A DNA stretch of 52,284 nt from Candidatus Poseidoniaceae archaeon (GCA_938084455.1 CALKDX010000036.1:1-52284); one strand, 5' to 3'. Positions 42,914 to 52,284 are shown, numbered from the stretch's first letter. Notes: generated by a model not told the origin, from the sequence alone. Numbers and translations: made by a program.

Positions 42914-44155
42914 ATGACCGAGAGAGTGACAGCCACCACCACGCCGTACACCATCGGGCGACCTCCGTTCCGACCGGGTGACGAAGCGGATTTTGGCGGT
43001 AAATTCAAGGAACAACCGGGCGATTTGAATCGACCTGACCCCTTGTCGTGCTCGGCACAAGACACCGTGCCACATGCCGTCGGTTTGGTGCGGGTGCTCG
43101 ATGACAACGGCATCGCCAGTGGCGAATGGGACCCTAACCTCGATGCTGAGACCCTCATCCAGGGCCTCGAATACATGATGCGTCTGCGTATTTTTGACGA
43201 TCGAATGATCAAGATGCAGCGAACTGGGAAACTCTCATTCTACATGCGATCCTTCGGTGAAGAAGCCATTGCCATCGCTCAAACTATGGCGCTCGAAACT
43301 CAAGATTGGGTCTTTCCCTCCTACCGTCAACCCGGCGCACAATTCGTCCGTGGACGAGACATGGTCAGTATGATTTGCCATTGCATCGGCAACACCGAAG
43401 ACAACGTCAAAGGACGCCAAATGCCGGTCCACTACACCTGGAAAGAAGGACGGTTCATCTCCATCTCTTCACCTGTTGGAACCCAATTCTCTCAAGCCGT
43501 TGGTGTGGCTATGGCAAGTGCATACAAGGGCGATGATGAAGTCTGTATTTCTTGGCTCGGTGATGGAACCTCCGCACAGGGCGATTACCATTACGCACTC
43601 AACTTTGCATCCACATTCAAACCCCCGGTGATCCTCAATGTGGTCAACAATCAATGGGCGATTTCGACCCACGCCAACCTTGCCACCGGAGGCCGCACCT
43701 TCGCAGAGCGTGGTTTGGCCTACGACATTCCATCCATTCGGGTGGATGGAAACGATTTCCTTGCCCTTTACAGCGTTACAAAGTGGGCTCGCGACCGAGG
43801 CGCCGCTGGTCTTGGCGCCACCCACATCGAAGTCTACACCTATCGAGCTGGTGCACACTCCTCTTCCGATGACCCCTCAGCCTACCGTCCAAGTGACGAA
43901 TTCGAACGCTGGCCTGGTGGCGACCCAATCGCTCGATTGAAGAATCACCTCATCCAGAACAAGATGTGGGACGAAGAGCGCGATGCGGCCTTGGCTCAGA
44001 AAATCGACGATGAAGTCATGACCTCCTACAAGGCTGCTTGTGAATTTGGCGACTTGGCCAGCGGACCATACCCGCCTGCCTCAACCATCTTCACTGAAGT
44101 CTACGAGACTGTGCCTTGGCACGTCCAAGAACAACGAGAGGAACTCGGCAAGTGA
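42914..44155 (+). CDS. 2-oxoacid dehydrogenase E1 alpha (branched-chain type)
   Basis: 413 residues with GAGGTGA before the ATG. The thiamine-diphosphate motif GDG is at SWLGDGTSAQGDYH, closing with NNQW about 27 residues later. QRTGKLSFYM and SFGEEAIAIA resemble branched-chain E1 alpha more than pyruvate E1 alpha. The phosphorylation-loop region YRAGAHSSSDD is conserved. With E1 beta it decarboxylates 2-oxoacids (leucine, isoleucine and valine oxoacids most likely) and reductively acylates the lipoyl arm. An N-terminal extension of about 80 residues, present in branched-chain enzymes, is seen. First E1-E3 gene of a four-gene operon. Confidence 0.92.
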   Translation: MTERVTATTTPYTIGRPPFRPGDEADFGGKFKEQPGDLNRPDPLSCSAQDTVPHAVGLVRVLDDNGIASGEWDPNLDAETLIQGLEYMMRLRIFDDRMIKMQRTGKLSFYMRSFGEEAIAIAQTMALETQDWVFPSYRQPGAQFVRGRDMVSMICHCIGNTEDNVKGRQMPVHYTWKEGRFISISSPVGTQFSQAVGVAMASAYKGDDEVCISWLGDGTSAQGDYHYALNFASTFKPPVILNVVNNQWAISTHANLATGGRTFAERGLAYDIPSIRVDGNDFLALYSVTKWARDRGAAGLGATHIEVYTYRAGAHSSSDDPSAYRPSDEFERWPGGDPIARLKNHLIQNKMWDEERDAALAQKIDDEVMTSYKAACEFGDLASGPYPPASTIFTEVYETVPWHVQEQREELGK

Positions 44156-44162
44156 GGTGACC

Positions 44163-45176
44163 ATGATGGCAGACATGAACATGATCAAAGCACTCAACTC
44201 AGCGCTCGAGGTCCAACTTGAGAAGGACCCTAACATCGTCATCTTTGGGGAAGACGTCGGGTTCTTTGGCGGTGTGTTCCGAGTCACAGATGGTTTGCAA
44301 AAGAAGTTCGGCGAACACCGAGTCTTCGACTCACCTCTCGCAGAAGGTGGCATCGCTGCCATCGCCATGGGCATGGGACTCAACGGTCTTCGCCCTGTTG
44401 CAGAAATTCAATTCGCAGACTACATCTTCCCTGCATACGACCAAATCGTCAACGAGATTGCAAAGGTTCGGCACCGCTCCGGTGGCGAGTTCACCGCACC
44501 GTTGACCTTCCGCACACCTGCTGGAGGCGGCATCAAAGGTGGACACCACCACTCCCAATCTCCAGAAGCACAATTCACCCACACACCTGGATTGAAAGTG
44601 GTCTATTGCTCAACGCCATACAACGCTAAGGGACTGTTGACCGCAGCGATTGAATGCAACGACCCAGTAATTTTCTTTGAGCCAAAGCGATGCTACCGTG
44701 GACCGTTCTACGGCGACCCACACAACGTACCGACATGGAGCGGCCACCCAGATGCTGAAGTGCCAGAAGGCCACTTTGTCGTCCCGCTCGAAGAAGCACG
44801 GATTGTTCGTGAAGGCGAAGCCTGCACCGTCATCGCCTGGGGAACCATGGTCCACGTTTGTGAACAAGCCATCAAGGATTCAGGCGTGGATTGCGAACTG
44901 ATTGATCTTCAAACGCTCGTGCCTTGGGACCGCGACACCGTGGTCAACTCGATCAAGAAAACAGGCCGATGCGTCATCGTCCATGAAGCCCCAAAGACAA
45001 GTGGATTTGGTGCTGAAATGAGCGCATCAATCCAAGAACGATGCTTCTACCACCTCGAAGCACCAATCACTCGAGTGACCGGATGGGACACACCCTTCCC
45101 TCACACCACGGAATGGGATTACCTTCCCAGTCCAGAACGAATTGCCGCAGCAATAAAGAAAACACAGGAGGAATGA
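44163..45176 (+). CDS. 2-oxoacid dehydrogenase E1 beta (branched-chain type)
   Basis: 337 residues from ATG 44163, with GAGGTGA 2 bp upstream, 7 bp after E1 alpha. VIFGEDVGFFGGVFRVTDGL and RVFDSPLAEGGI are the conserved E1 beta N-terminal blocks. FADYIFPAYDQIVNEIAK resembles the branched-chain beta subunit. The His pair in GGIKGGHHHSQ is part of the active-site channel. It pairs with E1 alpha as alpha2-beta2. It overlaps the possible start of E2, so the operon is compact. Confidence 0.93.
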   Translation: MMADMNMIKALNSALEVQLEKDPNIVIFGEDVGFFGGVFRVTDGLQKKFGEHRVFDSPLAEGGIAAIAMGMGLNGLRPVAEIQFADYIFPAYDQIVNEIAKVRHRSGGEFTAPLTFRTPAGGGIKGGHHHSQSPEAQFTHTPGLKVVYCSTPYNAKGLLTAAIECNDPVIFFEPKRCYRGPFYGDPHNVPTWSGHPDAEVPEGHFVVPLEEARIVREGEACTVIAWGTMVHVCEQAIKDSGVDCELIDLQTLVPWDRDTVVNSIKKTGRCVIVHEAPKTSGFGAEMSASIQERCFYHLEAPITRVTGWDTPFPHTTEWDYLPSPERIAAAIKKTQEE

Positions 45177-45178
45177 AT

Positions 45179-46462
45179 ATGGGAACATTTGCATTTAAAA
45201 TGCCAGATATCGGAGAAGGCGTCGTCGAAGGCGAAGTTGTAGAATGGATGGTCGCCGTTGGTGACGTCGTCAAAGAAGACGATCCAATTCTATCCGTAAT
45301 GACCGACAAAGCAACCGTCGAAATCCCATCACCAGTGGATGGTAAGGTCACCAAGGTGATTGGTGAAGCTGGCGATATTCTCCCCGTTGGCGTTGTCTGC
45401 ATTGAATTCGAAGTCGATGGTGCTGGAAACGCATCAGCTTCTGAAGAAGCACCCGCTAAGAAGGAAGAAGCCCCTGCAAAGGAAGAAGCAGCACCTGCTC
45501 CAACGCCTGCACCAAAGGCAGCACAGGCACCTGCCCCAGCCCCTGCACCAGCAGCGGCTGCTGTCGCTCGTGCACCCGGCACCAAAGCACTGGCAAGTCC
45601 TGCTGTGCGTCAACGAGCCCGTGAAGCAAACATCAGTTTGGACCATGTCGCTGGCTCCGGCCCAGCAGGTCGAATCAGCCACGCTGACTTGGACACCCAC
45701 ATTGCCGGCGGCGCATCAGGCGCAAGCCGCTCCTCACCAGTGGGCGGGCGTGCGCGAACTGAACTGAACGGAACAGAGGCCATGAAGGTCATTGGATTGC
45801 GACGAAAGATTGCAGACTCAATGATTGCCTCGTACTCGACCATTCCTCACTTCTCTTACTTTGAAGAAGTCGATGTCACCGCTTTGGAAGAACTTCGACA
45901 GCACCTCAACGCAACCCGTCCTGAAGGAGCACCAAAACTCACCTACTTGCCTTTCATCATGCAAGCACTTGTCAAGGCACTCGCTGAACGCCCAGAGTGC
46001 AACGCACTGTACGACGATGAAGCCAATGTCGTGACCCGACACGAAGCCATCAACCTCGGCATCGCAACGCAAACTGACCGTGGACTGTTTGTCCCTGTTG
46101 TCAAACACGTTGAAGCAATGGACATTTGGCAATCCGCTACAGAAATGGGGCGTGTCACGAGCGCAACCCGAGACGGAAAAGCAGGCGTTGAAGACCTGAC
46201 TGGTTCCACCTTCACGATCACCAGCCTCGGCCGCCTTGGTGGCCTTGGTGCAACGCCAATCATCAACAAGCCAGAAGTCGGCATTCTCGGTGTTCACAAC
46301 GCCAAAGACCGAGCAGTGGTCCGCAACGGAGCAGTCGTGATTCGCCGAATGATGAACCTCTCTTCATCTTGGGACCACCGAGTGGTCGATGGACACGATG
46401 GCGCAAGTCTGGTTCAATTGGTCAAAACCTACCTCGAGAACCCAGCGACCATCTTCATGTGA
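45179..46462 (+). CDS. Dihydrolipoyl acyltransferase E2
   Basis: 427 residues. ATG 45179 is chosen because AGGAGG lies 7 bp upstream; an ATG at 45173 would have almost no spacing. The lipoyl domain is first, with the lysine in MTDKATVEIPS (about residue 43). A Pro/Ala-rich flexible linker follows at about 90-140. The subunit-binding domain is ALASPAVRQRAREANISL with GSGPAGRI. The catalytic acyltransferase domain ends with DHRVVDGHDG, which has the active-site His and Asp. It transfers the acyl group from the lipoyl arm to CoA. DKATVEI matches the branched-chain E2 pattern. Thermoplasma has a functional complex of this type, so archaeal use is known. Confidence 0.95.
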   Translation: MGTFAFKMPDIGEGVVEGEVVEWMVAVGDVVKEDDPILSVMTDKATVEIPSPVDGKVTKVIGEAGDILPVGVVCIEFEVDGAGNASASEEAPAKKEEAPAKEEAAPAPTPAPKAAQAPAPAPAPAAAAVARAPGTKALASPAVRQRAREANISLDHVAGSGPAGRISHADLDTHIAGGASGASRSSPVGGRARTELNGTEAMKVIGLRRKIADSMIASYSTIPHFSYFEEVDVTALEELRQHLNATRPEGAPKLTYLPFIMQALVKALAERPECNALYDDEANVVTRHEAINLGIATQTDRGLFVPVVKHVEAMDIWQSATEMGRVTSATRDGKAGVEDLTGSTFTITSLGRLGGLGATPIINKPEVGILGVHNAKDRAVVRNGAVVIRRMMNLSSSWDHRVVDGHDGASLVQLVKTYLENPATIFM

Positions 46463-46474
46463 GGCCTGATTGAT

Positions 46475-47905
46475 ATGGAGACAAAGAAGTGTCAAGTTCT
46501 CGTCATCGGCGCTGGCCCAGGTGGCTATGTCGCTGCAATTCGTGCAGGCCAACTTGGCCTCAAAACCATCATCGTAGAGGGTGAAAAAGCCGGAGGCACC
46601 TGCCTTATCCGTGGTTGCATTCCTTCCAAAGCCCTCATTCATGCAGCGCACAGGTTCCACGACCTGGCCAAGCACGCTGCCAAAGAAGGTCACATGGGCA
46701 TCTCGATTCCAGGCCCTGCTGAACTCAACATGGCAGACCTTGTTGGATGGAAGGAAAACATCGTCACCCGACTCAACAAGGGTGTTGAACATCTGCTCAA
46801 GAACGCAGGAGCCGAACTCATCAACGGATGGGCTGAATTCCAAGACGCAAAGACCGTCAAAATTGGCGAAGGTAAAGATGCAATCATTGTCCAAGCAGAA
46901 CATGTCATCCTTGCCAACGGCTCTGTCCCAATCGAATTGCCATTCATGCCTTATGATGAACATGTCATTTCCTCCCGAGAAGCACTCTCGCTCGAGACGC
47001 TTCCAAAGCATGTGGCGATTGTCGGTGGCGGCTACATTGGCCTCGAACTTGGCATCACCTTCCGCATGCTCGGGTCCGAGGTGACTGTGGTCGAAGCAAT
47101 GGACAGTGTCCTGCCAATCTTCGATAAAGAGATCCGACGGCCTCTCGAGATTTCCATCAAGAAGCAGAAGATCAAGACGCACCTCGGTGTGTTCGCGAAA
47201 GGCGCAGAACCAACCAAAGACGGACGAATTCAGCTCAACTTCATCGACAAGAACGAGAAGGATGAGAAAAAGATGCAGAACGTCGTGGTCGACAAGGTGC
47301 TTGTCACGGTTGGTCGCAAACCAAACTCCGCATCCCTCGCACCAACCGGTGTGGCGCTCGATGAGCGTGGTTTTGTCAAGGTGAACGAACGCTGTGAAAC
47401 CAACATGAAGGGCGTCTATGCCATTGGCGATGTGTGTGATTCAGGAGAAATGCTTGCTCACGTGGCGAGCTTCCAAGGCGAGATGGTTGCTGAAATCATT
47501 GCTGGTAAGAAGCGAGCCTACGACCCAGTTGCCGTTCCCGCCATCGTGTTCACCGAACCAGAAATCGTCTCAGTGGGTCTGTCACCAGAAGAGGCTGAAG
47601 CCGCTGGCCATCCGGTCATCGTTGGAAAGTTCCCTCTCGGTGCAAACGGACGAGCCCTCACTCAAGAGGCTGAGAAGTCGGCTGGATTCATTCGAATCTG
47701 CGCTCGAGAAGACGATCATCGAATCCTTGGTATCCAAGGCGTTGGAACTCACATCAGTGAGTTGGTTGGTGAATGGACCCTTGCTCTCGAAATGGGAGCA
47801 TTGCTCGAAGATGTTGCTGGCACCATCCACGCTCATCCAACCATGACCGAGATGACCCACGAGGGTGTCTTAGCCACCTTGGGCCACGCAATACACACTG
47901 CTTGA
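46475..47905 (+). CDS. lpdA: Dihydrolipoamide dehydrogenase E3
   Basis: 476 residues; GAGG is about 10 bp before the ATG. FAD motif VIGAGPGGYVAA is at the N terminus. The redox disulfide GGTCLIRGCIPSK has the two Cys four residues apart. The NAD motif is GGGYIGLELG, and the C-terminal HAHPTMTEM holds the catalytic His-Glu pair of the partner subunit. It reoxidises the lipoyl arm of E2 and reduces NAD+. It is the last gene of the lipA-E1-E2-E3 run and serves any lipoyl complex in the cell. Confidence 0.96.
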   Translation: METKKCQVLVIGAGPGGYVAAIRAGQLGLKTIIVEGEKAGGTCLIRGCIPSKALIHAAHRFHDLAKHAAKEGHMGISIPGPAELNMADLVGWKENIVTRLNKGVEHLLKNAGAELINGWAEFQDAKTVKIGEGKDAIIVQAEHVILANGSVPIELPFMPYDEHVISSREALSLETLPKHVAIVGGGYIGLELGITFRMLGSEVTVVEAMDSVLPIFDKEIRRPLEISIKKQKIKTHLGVFAKGAEPTKDGRIQLNFIDKNEKDEKKMQNVVVDKVLVTVGRKPNSASLAPTGVALDERGFVKVNERCETNMKGVYAIGDVCDSGEMLAHVASFQGEMVAEIIAGKKRAYDPVAVPAIVFTEPEIVSVGLSPEEAEAAGHPVIVGKFPLGANGRALTQEAEKSAGFIRICAREDDHRILGIQGVGTHISELVGEWTLALEMGALLEDVAGTIHAHPTMTEMTHEGVLATLGHAIHTA

Positions 47906-47975
47906 GGCAATAGCATGCTGGACTTGATGTCCGGCCTAATCTTTAACATTCAATCCTCTGTCTAAGAATCATGAG

Positions 47976-48050
47976 AAAAAAACGGGGTTTCATCAGGAGA
48001 ATGATTTGGAGAATCATAGATTTATTCTTCTAGATTTATTCTCATTTACT
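47976..48050. other. AT-rich convergent terminator region with short direct repeats
   Basis: The 261-bp gap between two converging operons (47906-48166) carries seven T residues on the minus strand at 47976-47982, suitable to end nrdA transcription. On the plus strand are T-rich stretches, TTTATTCTTC and TTTATTCTC. Two small direct repeats overlap here: GGAGAATGAT/GGAGAATCAT (47996 and 48008) and TAGATTTATTCT twice (48017 and 48031). Inverted GAGAAT/ATTCTC also occurs. No gene is supported in this gap. Confidence 0.45.
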
Positions 48051-48166
48051 TGCCAATGAACAAAATCTATGTTCATCACCAGTTCAATCAAACGAAACAA
48101 TCCTACGGCCGGAAGCAAATGGTCGCAACGGAGCACCGCACAAAGCGGGCACGCATCATCAAGGGC

Positions 48167-50560
48167 TCATGAACCGCAGCTTAGGCAGTCATCAGGGGTG
48201 TCAAGAGAGCAGGCAATCGCTTCGAGACTGGAGATTTCTTCAGCACGGTCAGCAAGGCCACCAACGGTTTGATCTTCGCCCTTCTTGGCTTCAACAGTGA
48301 ACTGAATCGCGTCTGCTGCTGCCTTAGTTCGCAAGTAGTACATACCTGTCTTGAGCCCTTGCTTCCATCCGTAAAAGTGCATTGAAGTCACCTTTGCAGG
48401 GTTGGCATCCACCATGTGGATGTTCATGGATTGGCTTTGGTCGACGTAAGCACCACGGTCAGCAGCCATGTCGAGGACGTGGCGTTGCTTGATTTCCCAG
48501 GTGGTCTTGTAGAGGGCCTTGATGTGATCAGGAATTCCTTCAATGGCTTGGATGGAACCTTTGTGTCGGAGGATTTCATCCTTCATGTTTAGGCTCCAAA
48601 GGTCAAGCGCAATCAAATCCCGAACAAGGTGCTTGTTGAGAACGATGAACTCGCCAGAGAGGGTTCGTCGGACATAGAGGTTCGAGGTGAAGGCTTCGAA
48701 GCATTCGTTGTTTCCAAGAATTTGCGAGGTTGACGCAGTTGGCATTGGAGCCAAGAGCAGCGAGTTTCGCATGCCGTGTTCGATGATTTCACTCTTGAGG
48801 GTGGTCCAGTCCCAGCGACCGCTGTGATCGTTCATACCCCACAGGTCGAATTGAAGTTCGCCCTTGCTGGCTGGTGATCCTTTGAACGTCGAATATGCAC
48901 CTTCTGCGATGGCCGCATCCTTAGAAGCGGTGCATGCTGCAAAGTAGATTGTCTCAAAAATTTCCTTGTTGAGTTTGCGTGCTTCTGGACTTTCAAACGG
49001 AAGCTGGAGCAGGGCAAAAGTATCGGCTAAACCTTGGACACCGAGACCAATTGGGCGGTGACGCATGTTGGAATTACGTGCTTCTGGAACTGGGTAGTAG
49101 TTCACATCGATGACACGGTTAAGGTTGCCAGTTGCGTGGTAAGTGACGTCATAGAGCAATTGATGGTTGAAACTGTGGTTCTCCATGTCGACGTACTTGT
49201 TGAGCGCAATCGAGGCGAGGTTGCACACTGCAACTTCGTCCTTTGCGGTGTATTCCATGATCTCTGTGCAGAGGTTGGATGAACGGATGGTTCCCAAGTT
49301 CTTCTGGTTCGACTTTTCGTTCGCTGCGTCTTTGTAGAGCATGTATGGCGTACCTGTCTCAATCTGTGATTCGACAACCTTGTCCCAAACGGTTCGGGCT
49401 GGCAGAGTTTCACGGGCGAGGCCAGCAGATTCGTACTTCTCGTAGAGGGCCTTGAAGTCTGCACCGTATGCGTCTTGGAGACCTGGGCATTCATTCGGGC
49501 AGAAGAAGGACCAGTCGGCGTTTTGCTCAACCCGTTCCATGAACAAGTCTGGAGTCCAGAGCGCATAGAACAAGTCACGTGCCCGGAGTTCTTCCTTACC
49601 GTGGTTCTTCTTGAGGTCGAGGAAGGCGAGAATATCTGGGTGCCATGGTTCGAGGTAGATGGCGATCGAACCTTTTCGCTTGCCGCCGCCTTGGTCGACG
49701 TAGCGGGCGGTGTCGTTGAACACTCGAAGCATTGGGACGATCCCGTTGCTTTCTCCGTTGGTGCCCTTGATGTAGGAACCCTTGGACCGGATGTGGTGGA
49801 TGGACAGACCGATTCCACCTGCAGACTTGGAAATCAAAGCGCACTGCTTGAGTGTGTCGTAGATTCCATCGAGGGAATCATCTTGCATGGTCAACAAGAA
49901 GCATGACGACATTTGAGGCGTAGGTGTGCCTGAATTGAACAATGTCGGTGTGGCGTGGGTGAAGTACCCTTGGCTCATCAAATCGTATGTTTCGAGGGCC
50001 TTGGTGATGTTTGCATGGTGAATTCCAACAGCGACACGAAGCAACATGTGCTGTGGGCGTTCTGCAATCTCACCGTTCAAGCGGAGAAGGTAAGAGCGTT
50101 CGAGGGTCTTGAATCCAAAATAATCGTAATTGTGGTCTCGGCTGTAATCGATGTGGTTGTTGAGGATCTCAGCGTTTTCCATGATGATTCCATAGACTTC
50201 TTCTGAAATCAGCGGAGCGTGCTTTCCAGACTCAGGGTCGATGTAATCACGCAGGTCGGTGATGACATCGGTGAAGGTGTCCTTGGTTGAACGATGGAGG
50301 TCGTCAACGCAAATGCGAGCTGCCAATCGGCTGTAATCAGGGTGCTGGGACGCAAGGGAGGCTGCCGTCTCTGCTGCAAGTTGGTCGAGTTCTCGTGTGG
50401 TTACACCGTCGTACAATCCTTCGATGGTCAACTTGGTCACGTGACCTGGGTCAACCCAAACTGGGTCCAACCCGTGTGAGAGGGATCGCAACTTCTCGTG
50501 AATTGCATCGAATCGAACATCCTCTCGTTCTCCTTTCCTGTTTACTACTTGCATGGTCAT
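48167..50560 (-). CDS. nrdA: Ribonucleoside-diphosphate reductase large subunit (class I, eukaryote-like)
   Basis: 797 residues; GGAGG is 9 bp before the ATG. An N-terminal ATP-cone-like region ([20 protein letters not shown]) suggests allosteric control by ATP/dATP. Active-site blocks: [15 protein letters not shown] with the catalytic Cys, and [16 protein letters not shown]. The C-terminal CLSCG pair passes reducing equivalents from thioredoxin. The two Tyr of the radical path appear in the late RVGYYLR-like segment ([10 protein letters not shown]). Length and motifs match eukaryotic/virus R1, not the class II enzymes usual in many archaea. It makes deoxynucleoside diphosphates with NrdB, whose gene lies 62 bp upstream. 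Confidence 0.95.
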   Translation of the reverse strand: MTMQVVNRKGEREDVRFDAIHEKLRSLSHGLDPVWVDPGHVTKLTIEGLYDGVTTRELDQLAAETAASLASQHPDYSRLAARICVDDLHRSTKDTFTDVITDLRDYIDPESGKHAPLISEEVYGIIMENAEILNNHIDYSRDHNYDYFGFKTLERSYLLRLNGEIAERPQHMLLRVAVGIHHANITKALETYDLMSQGYFTHATPTLFNSGTPTPQMSSCFLLTMQDDSLDGIYDTLKQCALISKSAGGIGLSIHHIRSKGSYIKGTNGESNGIVPMLRVFNDTARYVDQGGGKRKGSIAIYLEPWHPDILAFLDLKKNHGKEELRARDLFYALWTPDLFMERVEQNADWSFFCPNECPGLQDAYGADFKALYEKYESAGLARETLPARTVWDKVVESQIETGTPYMLYKDAANEKSNQKNLGTIRSSNLCTEIMEYTAKDEVAVCNLASIALNKYVDMENHSFNHQLLYDVTYHATGNLNRVIDVNYYPVPEARNSNMRHRPIGLGVQGLADTFALLQLPFESPEARKLNKEIFETIYFAACTASKDAAIAEGAYSTFKGSPASKGELQFDLWGMNDHSGRWDWTTLKSEIIEHGMRNSLLLAPMPTASTSQILGNNECFEAFTSNLYVRRTLSGEFIVLNKHLVRDLIALDLWSLNMKDEILRHKGSIQAIEGIPDHIKALYKTTWEIKQRHVLDMAADRGAYVDQSQSMNIHMVDANPAKVTSMHFYGWKQGLKTGMYYLRTKAAADAIQFTVEAKKGEDQTVGGLADRAEEISSLEAIACSLDTPDDCLSCGS

Positions 50561-50622
50561 ATTTTTTCCTCCAGTTCTCCATTTGTGTGATTGCGCAGTA
50601 ACTTCTCTTCATCGCGTACGGT

Positions 50623-51675
50623 TCAAAAGTCTTCGTCAACTGAGAAGCGTTGTTGGACGCTTCCAAGCGATGCATTGTCCATAACGCCGGCCTTTTGGTA
50701 TTCGGCGACGCGCTTTTCGAAGAAGTTGGTCTTGCCTTGCATAGAAATCATTTCCATCCAAGGGAAAGGATTGACAACGTTGTAGATTTTACTTGCGCCA
50801 AGAGCGACCAAAAGACGGTCTGCGACGAATTGGATGTACTGTTCCATTAAGATTGAATTCATACCGATCAGCGACACAGGCAGTGCACTGGTGACGAATT
50901 CGATTTCGATTTCAACGGCTTCTGCGATAATGCGGGTGATTTTGGCTGCACCTGCACCACGCAAGAGTTTGTTGTGAAGCAAACAGGCGAAGTCACAATG
51001 AAGGCCTTCATCTCGGGAAATCAATTCGTTGGAGAAGGTGAGCCCTGGCATGAGACCGCGCTTCTTCAACCAGAAGATAGCGCAGAACGAACCGGAGAAA
51101 AAGATCCCTTCTACAGCTGCGAAAGCGACAAGTCGCTCGGCGAAGGAGCCCTTCTTGCGAGACAACCAGCGCATGGCCCAGTCGCCCTTGCGCTTGACCG
51201 ATGGTACGGTTTCAAGAGCCTTAAACAGGTGATCCTTTTCTTGCTCGTCCTTGATGTAGGTGTCAATGAGAAGGGAGTAAGTTTCCGCGTGGATGTTCTC
51301 CATCATAATTTGGAATCCATAGAAAGCACGTGCTTCTGGCCAGCAGACTTCGTTCGAGAAGTTAACGCCCAGGTTTTCGTTGACAATACCGTCGCTTGCG
51401 GCAAAGAAAGCGAGAATGTGCTTGAGGAAATGTTGCTCGTCCCCGTTGAGGTTTTGCCAGTCCTTGAGGTCTTCAGCCAAATCAATTTCTTCGGCAGTCC
51501 AGAAGCAGGCCATTTGTTGCTTGTACATCTCCCAAATATCAGAGTGTTGAATCGGGAACAATACGAATCGATCGAGGTTCTCTTGAAGCATGGGTTCAAG
51601 ATGCTCTTGACTCAAGTCAACCTCAAATCCGTCATTAGGCGTGTTGGTATTACTGTGTTCGATGACCATTTGCAT
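50623..51675 (-). CDS. nrdB: Ribonucleoside-diphosphate reductase small subunit (class I, eukaryote-like)
   Basis: 350 residues with GAGGGGG before the ATG. Di-iron ligands and radical Tyr are visible: [14 protein letters not shown](I)[12 protein letters not shown] with the Tyr in [14 protein letters not shown] and [10 protein letters not shown]. The C-terminal FSVDEDF matches the R1-docking tail of eukaryotic R2 proteins (…DxDF). It forms the tyrosyl radical needed by NrdA. The conserved Tyr speaks for class Ia, not the Tyr-less class Ic. A TATA-like box lies about 55 bp upstream. Confidence 0.95.
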   Translation of the reverse strand: MQMVIEHSNTNTPNDGFEVDLSQEHLEPMLQENLDRFVLFPIQHSDIWEMYKQQMACFWTAEEIDLAEDLKDWQNLNGDEQHFLKHILAFFAASDGIVNENLGVNFSNEVCWPEARAFYGFQIMMENIHAETYSLLIDTYIKDEQEKDHLFKALETVPSVKRKGDWAMRWLSRKKGSFAERLVAFAAVEGIFFSGSFCAIFWLKKRGLMPGLTFSNELISRDEGLHCDFACLLHNKLLRGAGAAKITRIIAEAVEIEIEFVTSALPVSLIGMNSILMEQYIQFVADRLLVALGASKIYNVVNPFPWMEMISMQGKTNFFEKRVAEYQKAGVMDNASLGSVQQRFSVDEDF

Positions 51676-51726
51676 ATCCCCCTCGTTTCTTTCACGCGCT
51701 GGATTTTATTGGCCTTCCGATAGAGT

Positions 51727-51737
51727 GTATAATATAT
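51727..51737 (-). promoter_or_regulatory. TATA-like box of the nrdB-nrdA operon
   Basis: The minus strand reads ATATATTATAC about 55 bp before the nrdB ATG, the strongest TATA match in this gap. Initiation about 25 bp downstream would leave a leader with the GAGGGGG ribosome-binding site. A second TTTATAGTA lies near 51840 with no gene assigned to it. The rest of 51676-51908 holds nothing else I can support. Confidence 0.55.
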
Positions 51738-51908
51738 CCCCTTGCCAAGCGTGGAGTGAGGTCGTTTTGGCAAGTTAAATTGGCAGGCAGAAAAGTGGCG
51801 CAGTGCATCATTAAAGTTGATTTTCAGCCGGATACTATAAAGGCCGGTTTTTGAATGTAAATTTCACACCTTCGCTAGGCCCGTTTCCGGTCGAGACTCG
51901 GAAAAGTT

Positions 51909-52247
51909 TCACTTCCCCTCGGGATTTTCCGAAGCCGAACTTTCAACCCAATCTGAATAATCTAAATTTGCCTCAACGCTCCAAGTCAAAATTTGTGGCA
52001 CATCATAGGGATGGTGAGCGTGAAGGGATTCAAGGACACCCTCAAGAACCCTCGAACTCAGAGTTGCGCTGACCCTCCATTCGTGCTGTGATTGAACCGA
52101 TCCGTCCCAACTGTACATCGAATGAATGCGTTCATGCTCCACACATGCAGCACCAGCTTGCAGCAAATTCAACTTGAACGCCCCCACAAGCGCCTCAATC
52201 CAATCACCCGGCAAAGTTGTTTGCAACCGGAGAACTTGGTGAGTCAT
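51909..52247 (-). CDS. cutA: CutA1-like protein
   Basis: 112 residues, the usual CutA1 size. LLQAGAACVEHERIHSMYSWDG matches the region around the conserved Ala-Cys-Val and Y-x-W-x-G of CutA. The C-terminal HHPYDVPQI matches its HPYEVPE block, with Tyr/Asp-Trp (YSDWV) near the end. CutA1 forms very stable trimers; a role in divalent-metal tolerance is reported in bacteria, but its function in archaea is unclear. It is preceded by no ribosome-binding site and may be leaderless. Confidence 0.82.
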   Translation of the reverse strand: MTHQVLRLQTTLPGDWIEALVGAFKLNLLQAGAACVEHERIHSMYSWDGSVQSQHEWRVSATLSSRVLEGVLESLHAHHPYDVPQILTWSVEANLDYSDWVESSASENPEGK

Positions 52248-52284
52248 GTACTGTGTTGAGGTGAACGGGCATAAGAATGCACCT

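Noticed and set aside
44040-44162. Longer E1 beta start in frame
   Set aside because: It overlaps the end of E1 alpha by over 100 bp and lacks the GAGGTGA site that precedes ATG 44163.
51830-51855. Hairpin plus T-run (CCGG/CCGG, TTTTT) as terminator
   Set aside because: It points along the plus strand where no gene ends; the pairing is only four bases.

Overview
The window looks like a chromosome fragment of an aerobic, heterotrophic archaeon, most likely Marine Group II (Poseidoniales, Thermoplasmatota). The evidence is mixed. Archaeal signs are TATA-like boxes placed for leaderless or short-leader transcripts, oligo-T terminators, a tRNA gene without encoded CCA, an XPD-type helicase and a ribbon-helix-helix regulator. 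Bacterial- or eukaryote-like metabolic genes sit beside them: a GshA-type glutamate-cysteine ligase, a eukaryote-like class I ribonucleotide reductase, a branched-chain-type 2-oxoacid dehydrogenase complex with LipA, and propionyl-CoA carboxylase. Three very large surface proteins fill about 16 kb. GGTGA and GGAGG ribosome-binding sites precede many genes. The lineage is an inference; no rRNA or other phylogenetic marker is present.

Layout. 1-1.4 kb: the tail of an unknown gene meets a minimal FtsZ-like gene and a TPR gene head-on. 1.6-7.4 kb: a respiratory operon encodes a Reeler-like membrane protein with a CxCH motif, a two-helix membrane protein, a Rieske protein, a b6-type cytochrome b N-half, and one polypeptide that fuses the cytochrome b C-half to an extracytoplasmic domain and a complete HdrD-like module. 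This hybrid is the most unusual system in the window. 7.5-13.5 kb: an SDR, then a minus-strand set with a calcium-binding repeat surface protein. 13.6-17.9 kb: propionyl/methylmalonyl-CoA metabolism, with carboxyltransferase, a small protein and biotin carrier on the minus strand, and the B12-binding mutase subunit and MeaB on the plus strand, followed by a membrane protein.

18-22.5 kb: a tight plus-strand cluster holds a 36-residue membrane microprotein, asparagine synthetase, glutamate-cysteine ligase, a polytopic membrane protein, a 2[4Fe-4S] ferredoxin and a small membrane protein. 22.5-28.7 kb: peroxiredoxin-like protein, glutamate dehydrogenase, a TerB-like protein, an RHH regulator, a structured intergenic segment, an XPD/DinG-type helicase and a possible Hsp20-like protein. 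28.7-40.7 kb: two minus-strand surface proteins, one of about 2,990 residues with a transglutaminase-like fold that lacks the usual His. 40.8-47.9 kb: tRNA-Leu(UAA), an SDR, LipA and the E1alpha-E1beta-E2-E3 operon. 48-52.3 kb: the nrdB-nrdA operon and CutA.

Together the genes describe an organism that oxidises amino acids and branched or odd-chain acids (2-oxoacid dehydrogenase, propionyl-CoA route, Gdh). It would pass electrons through a bc-type complex that may be coupled directly to a thiol/disulfide or other Hdr-type electron donor. A low-molecular-weight thiol pathway (GshA) is encoded elsewhere in the same window.
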